DNA of 7,352 bases from Desulfobacterales bacterium (GTDB lineage: Bacteria; Desulfobacterota; Desulfobacteria; Desulfobacterales; JAHEIW01). The notes under the pieces are model-generated. The model worked only from the letters and a program-made list of their open reading frames with translations, was not told the origin of the DNA and made no database searches. Below are positions 6,524 through 7,352 of the stretch, piece by piece. Each line of letters opens with the position of its first letter. Within the stretch, counting starts at the first letter, position 1. The translations under genes and the position numbers were made by a program. The DNA lies in assembly GCA_030145015.1 (NCBI GenBank), contig JAQYWI010000236.1, forward strand, positions 1 through 7,352, in the 5' to 3' direction.

Positions 6524-6543
6524 GTCGTCTATTAGATTACAAT

Positions 6544-6550
6544 AAGGGGG
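6544..6550 (+). promoter_or_regulatory. Shine-Dalgarno site of the antitoxin gene
   Basis: AAGGGGG lies 11 bases before the ATG at 6562, slightly far but strong. It supports that start and high antitoxin translation relative to the toxin, which has no separate site of comparable strength. Confidence 0.6.
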
Positions 6551-6561
6551 TTCATAAAGAA

Positions 6562-6816
6562 ATGCAACAACTTACAATCAGAATGCCTGAAGAATATTTT
6601 TCTAAGATCGAACAAATCGCAAAATCAAGCGGTTTAAAAAAATCAGATGTAACCCGGATGGCGATTCGGAAATTCATCGAAGAATACAGCAGTGAAGAAG
6701 AAGCAGATCTTTACAGCAAAGCAAAGCGTCTTATCGGTGTGGTTGAAAGCGGCATTTCGGATCTCGGCCTAAATCACCGTGAATATCTACTTAAAAAAAT
6801 TAAAAGCGCACAATGA
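6562..6816 (+). CDS. Ribbon-helix-helix (CopG-type) antitoxin of a VapBC-like pair
   Basis: This small protein of 84 residues would bind DNA as a dimer and neutralise the adjacent PIN toxin. Residues 3-8 (QLTIRM) form the expected beta strand, helix A is about 10-23, and helix B about 28-42 after the GLKKS turn. The C-terminal part is acidic at 43-49. It then carries a GVVESGISDLGLNHREYL segment (59-76) resembling the toxin-binding tails of CopG antitoxins paired with PIN toxins. Its stop overlaps the toxin start as ATGA (6813-6816), indicating translational coupling. The upstream repeats at 6497-6541 are candidate self-binding sites. Composition is more AT-rich than the efflux genes, consistent with acquisition. 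Confidence 0.88.
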   Translation: MQQLTIRMPEEYFSKIEQIAKSSGLKKSDVTRMAIRKFIEEYSSEEEADLYSKAKRLIGVVESGISDLGLNHREYLLKKIKSAQ

Positions 6817-7220
6817 TAGCGATTCTTGATACCGGTCCATGGGTGGCCTTAATTGATCGCAGCGAATCGAGGCATACCGAATGCGTCCAATGGCTCAAAA
6901 ATTTCCCCGGCAGACTGTATTCAACTGAAGCGGTCCTGACTGAAGTCCTTTATATCTTGAATTTCTCTATAACAGCTCAATGCGCGGCGTTGGATTTTGT
7001 TTTGGAATCTATCGTTGAAATTGTGCCTTCCAGCACTGCCAGTTTGAAGAAAACCAAAAATATGATGAAAAAATACGCTGACTTGCCGATGGATTTCGCC
7101 GATGCCACTATAGTCTGCCTTGCCACGGAAACAGGCATGCAAAACATTGCCACCTTTGATAAAAAGGATTTTGCCATCTACAAGTTACCGAAAAAGAAAA
7201 GCTTCTCGATAATACCCTAA
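6813..7220 (+). CDS. PIN-domain ribonuclease toxin (VapC-like)
   Basis: This predicted metal-dependent endoribonuclease has 135 residues, typical for VapC-type toxins. The acidic active-site set of the PIN fold appears complete: D6 in ILDTGPW, E44 in AVLTEV, D97 in MDFADA and D116 in TFDKKDF. D94 is an additional nearby acid. Known family members inhibit translation by cutting tRNA or 23S rRNA; the target here cannot be read from sequence. The start ATG overlaps the antitoxin stop by four bases. No frameshift or missing catalytic residue is seen, so it looks functional. No intrinsic terminator is evident after the stop. A non-toxin PIN nuclease is possible, but the coupled antitoxin argues against it. 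Confidence 0.9.
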   Translation: MIAILDTGPWVALIDRSESRHTECVQWLKNFPGRLYSTEAVLTEVLYILNFSITAQCAALDFVLESIVEIVPSSTASLKKTKNMMKKYADLPMDFADATIVCLATETGMQNIATFDKKDFAIYKLPKKKSFSIIP

Positions 7221-7291
7221 AATACACCTCGCTTCGAGCCCATAACCACCAAGGATCTGACTTCCCTTTTTTGATACGGTTATTCTTAAAT

Positions 7292-7320
7292 GGAAATATG
7301 GAAGGGATGTCCCTGTTTCC
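7292..7320 (+). repeat. REP-like imperfect hairpin at the right edge
   Basis: The outer arms GGAAA (7292-7296) and TTTCC (7316-7320) flank inner arms AGGGA (7303-7307) and TCCCT (7310-7314). Its GGAAATATGG and GGATGTCC segments echo the left-side REP-like elements, especially 171-188 on the minus strand. It lies 71 bases after the toxin stop and might also shield the transcript 3' end. Confidence 0.5.
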
Positions 7321-7338
7321 CGATAGAAAAGCATAAAA

Positions 7339-7352
7339 TCATAGAATGTCCC
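7339..7352 (-). repeat. Truncated inverted match to the left-edge repeat
   Basis: On the minus strand this reads GGGACATTCTATGA, matching GGGACATTCCATGA at 277-290 with one difference. It is cut off by the window end. On its own 14 bases are weak evidence, but the neighbouring REP-like hairpin supports a second repeat cluster starting here in the opposite orientation. Confidence 0.4.

Noticed and set aside
7228..7271. Intrinsic terminator after the toxin gene
   Set aside because: CTCG/CGAG (7228-7238) is only four pairs and the T-run at about 7266-7272 is not next to any stable stem.

Overview
The window looks like a chromosomal segment of a Gram-negative bacterium. An inner-membrane RND efflux pump with a periplasmic adaptor requires a double envelope, and the GC-rich coding style of those two genes would fit a proteobacterium or a member of Desulfobacterota. 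The taxon is a guess: it rests on composition and on a general resemblance of the GGGGACGTCC-type intergenic repeats to repeats I associate with sulfate-reducer genomes.

Layout. Positions 1-608 hold no convincing gene. They contain a 118-bp direct repeat (1-118 and 190-307, three mismatches) and a cluster of short REP-like elements built around GGAATATGGGGACGTCC in both orientations. Positions 609-5096 are a two-gene RND efflux operon: an HlyD/AcrA-type periplasmic adaptor, then a full-length AcrB/HAE1-type permease with its proton-relay residues intact. No outer-membrane channel gene and no regulator gene lie in the window. A TTGACA promoter and a 9-bp-arm dyad sit just upstream of the probable adaptor start. 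Positions 5254-6276 encode a DUF3500-family protein of unknown function with its own ribosome binding site. Positions 6277-6561 are a promoter-bearing intergenic region with a small tandem repeat. Positions 6562-7220 are a type II toxin-antitoxin pair (ribbon-helix-helix antitoxin, PIN-domain toxin) joined by an ATGA overlap and visibly more AT-rich than the efflux genes. The last 130 bases return to REP-like sequence, including the start of an inverted match to the left-edge repeat.

How the parts work together. Adaptor and permease would form the inner part of a tripartite proton-driven exporter, borrowing an outer-membrane channel encoded elsewhere. The toxin-antitoxin pair is a self-contained module, probably autoregulated through repeats overlapping its promoter. 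Nothing seen links the DUF3500 gene mechanistically to either. I do not see a convincing new multi-gene system. The most unusual material is the repeat family at both edges and the probable operator/leader of the efflux operon.
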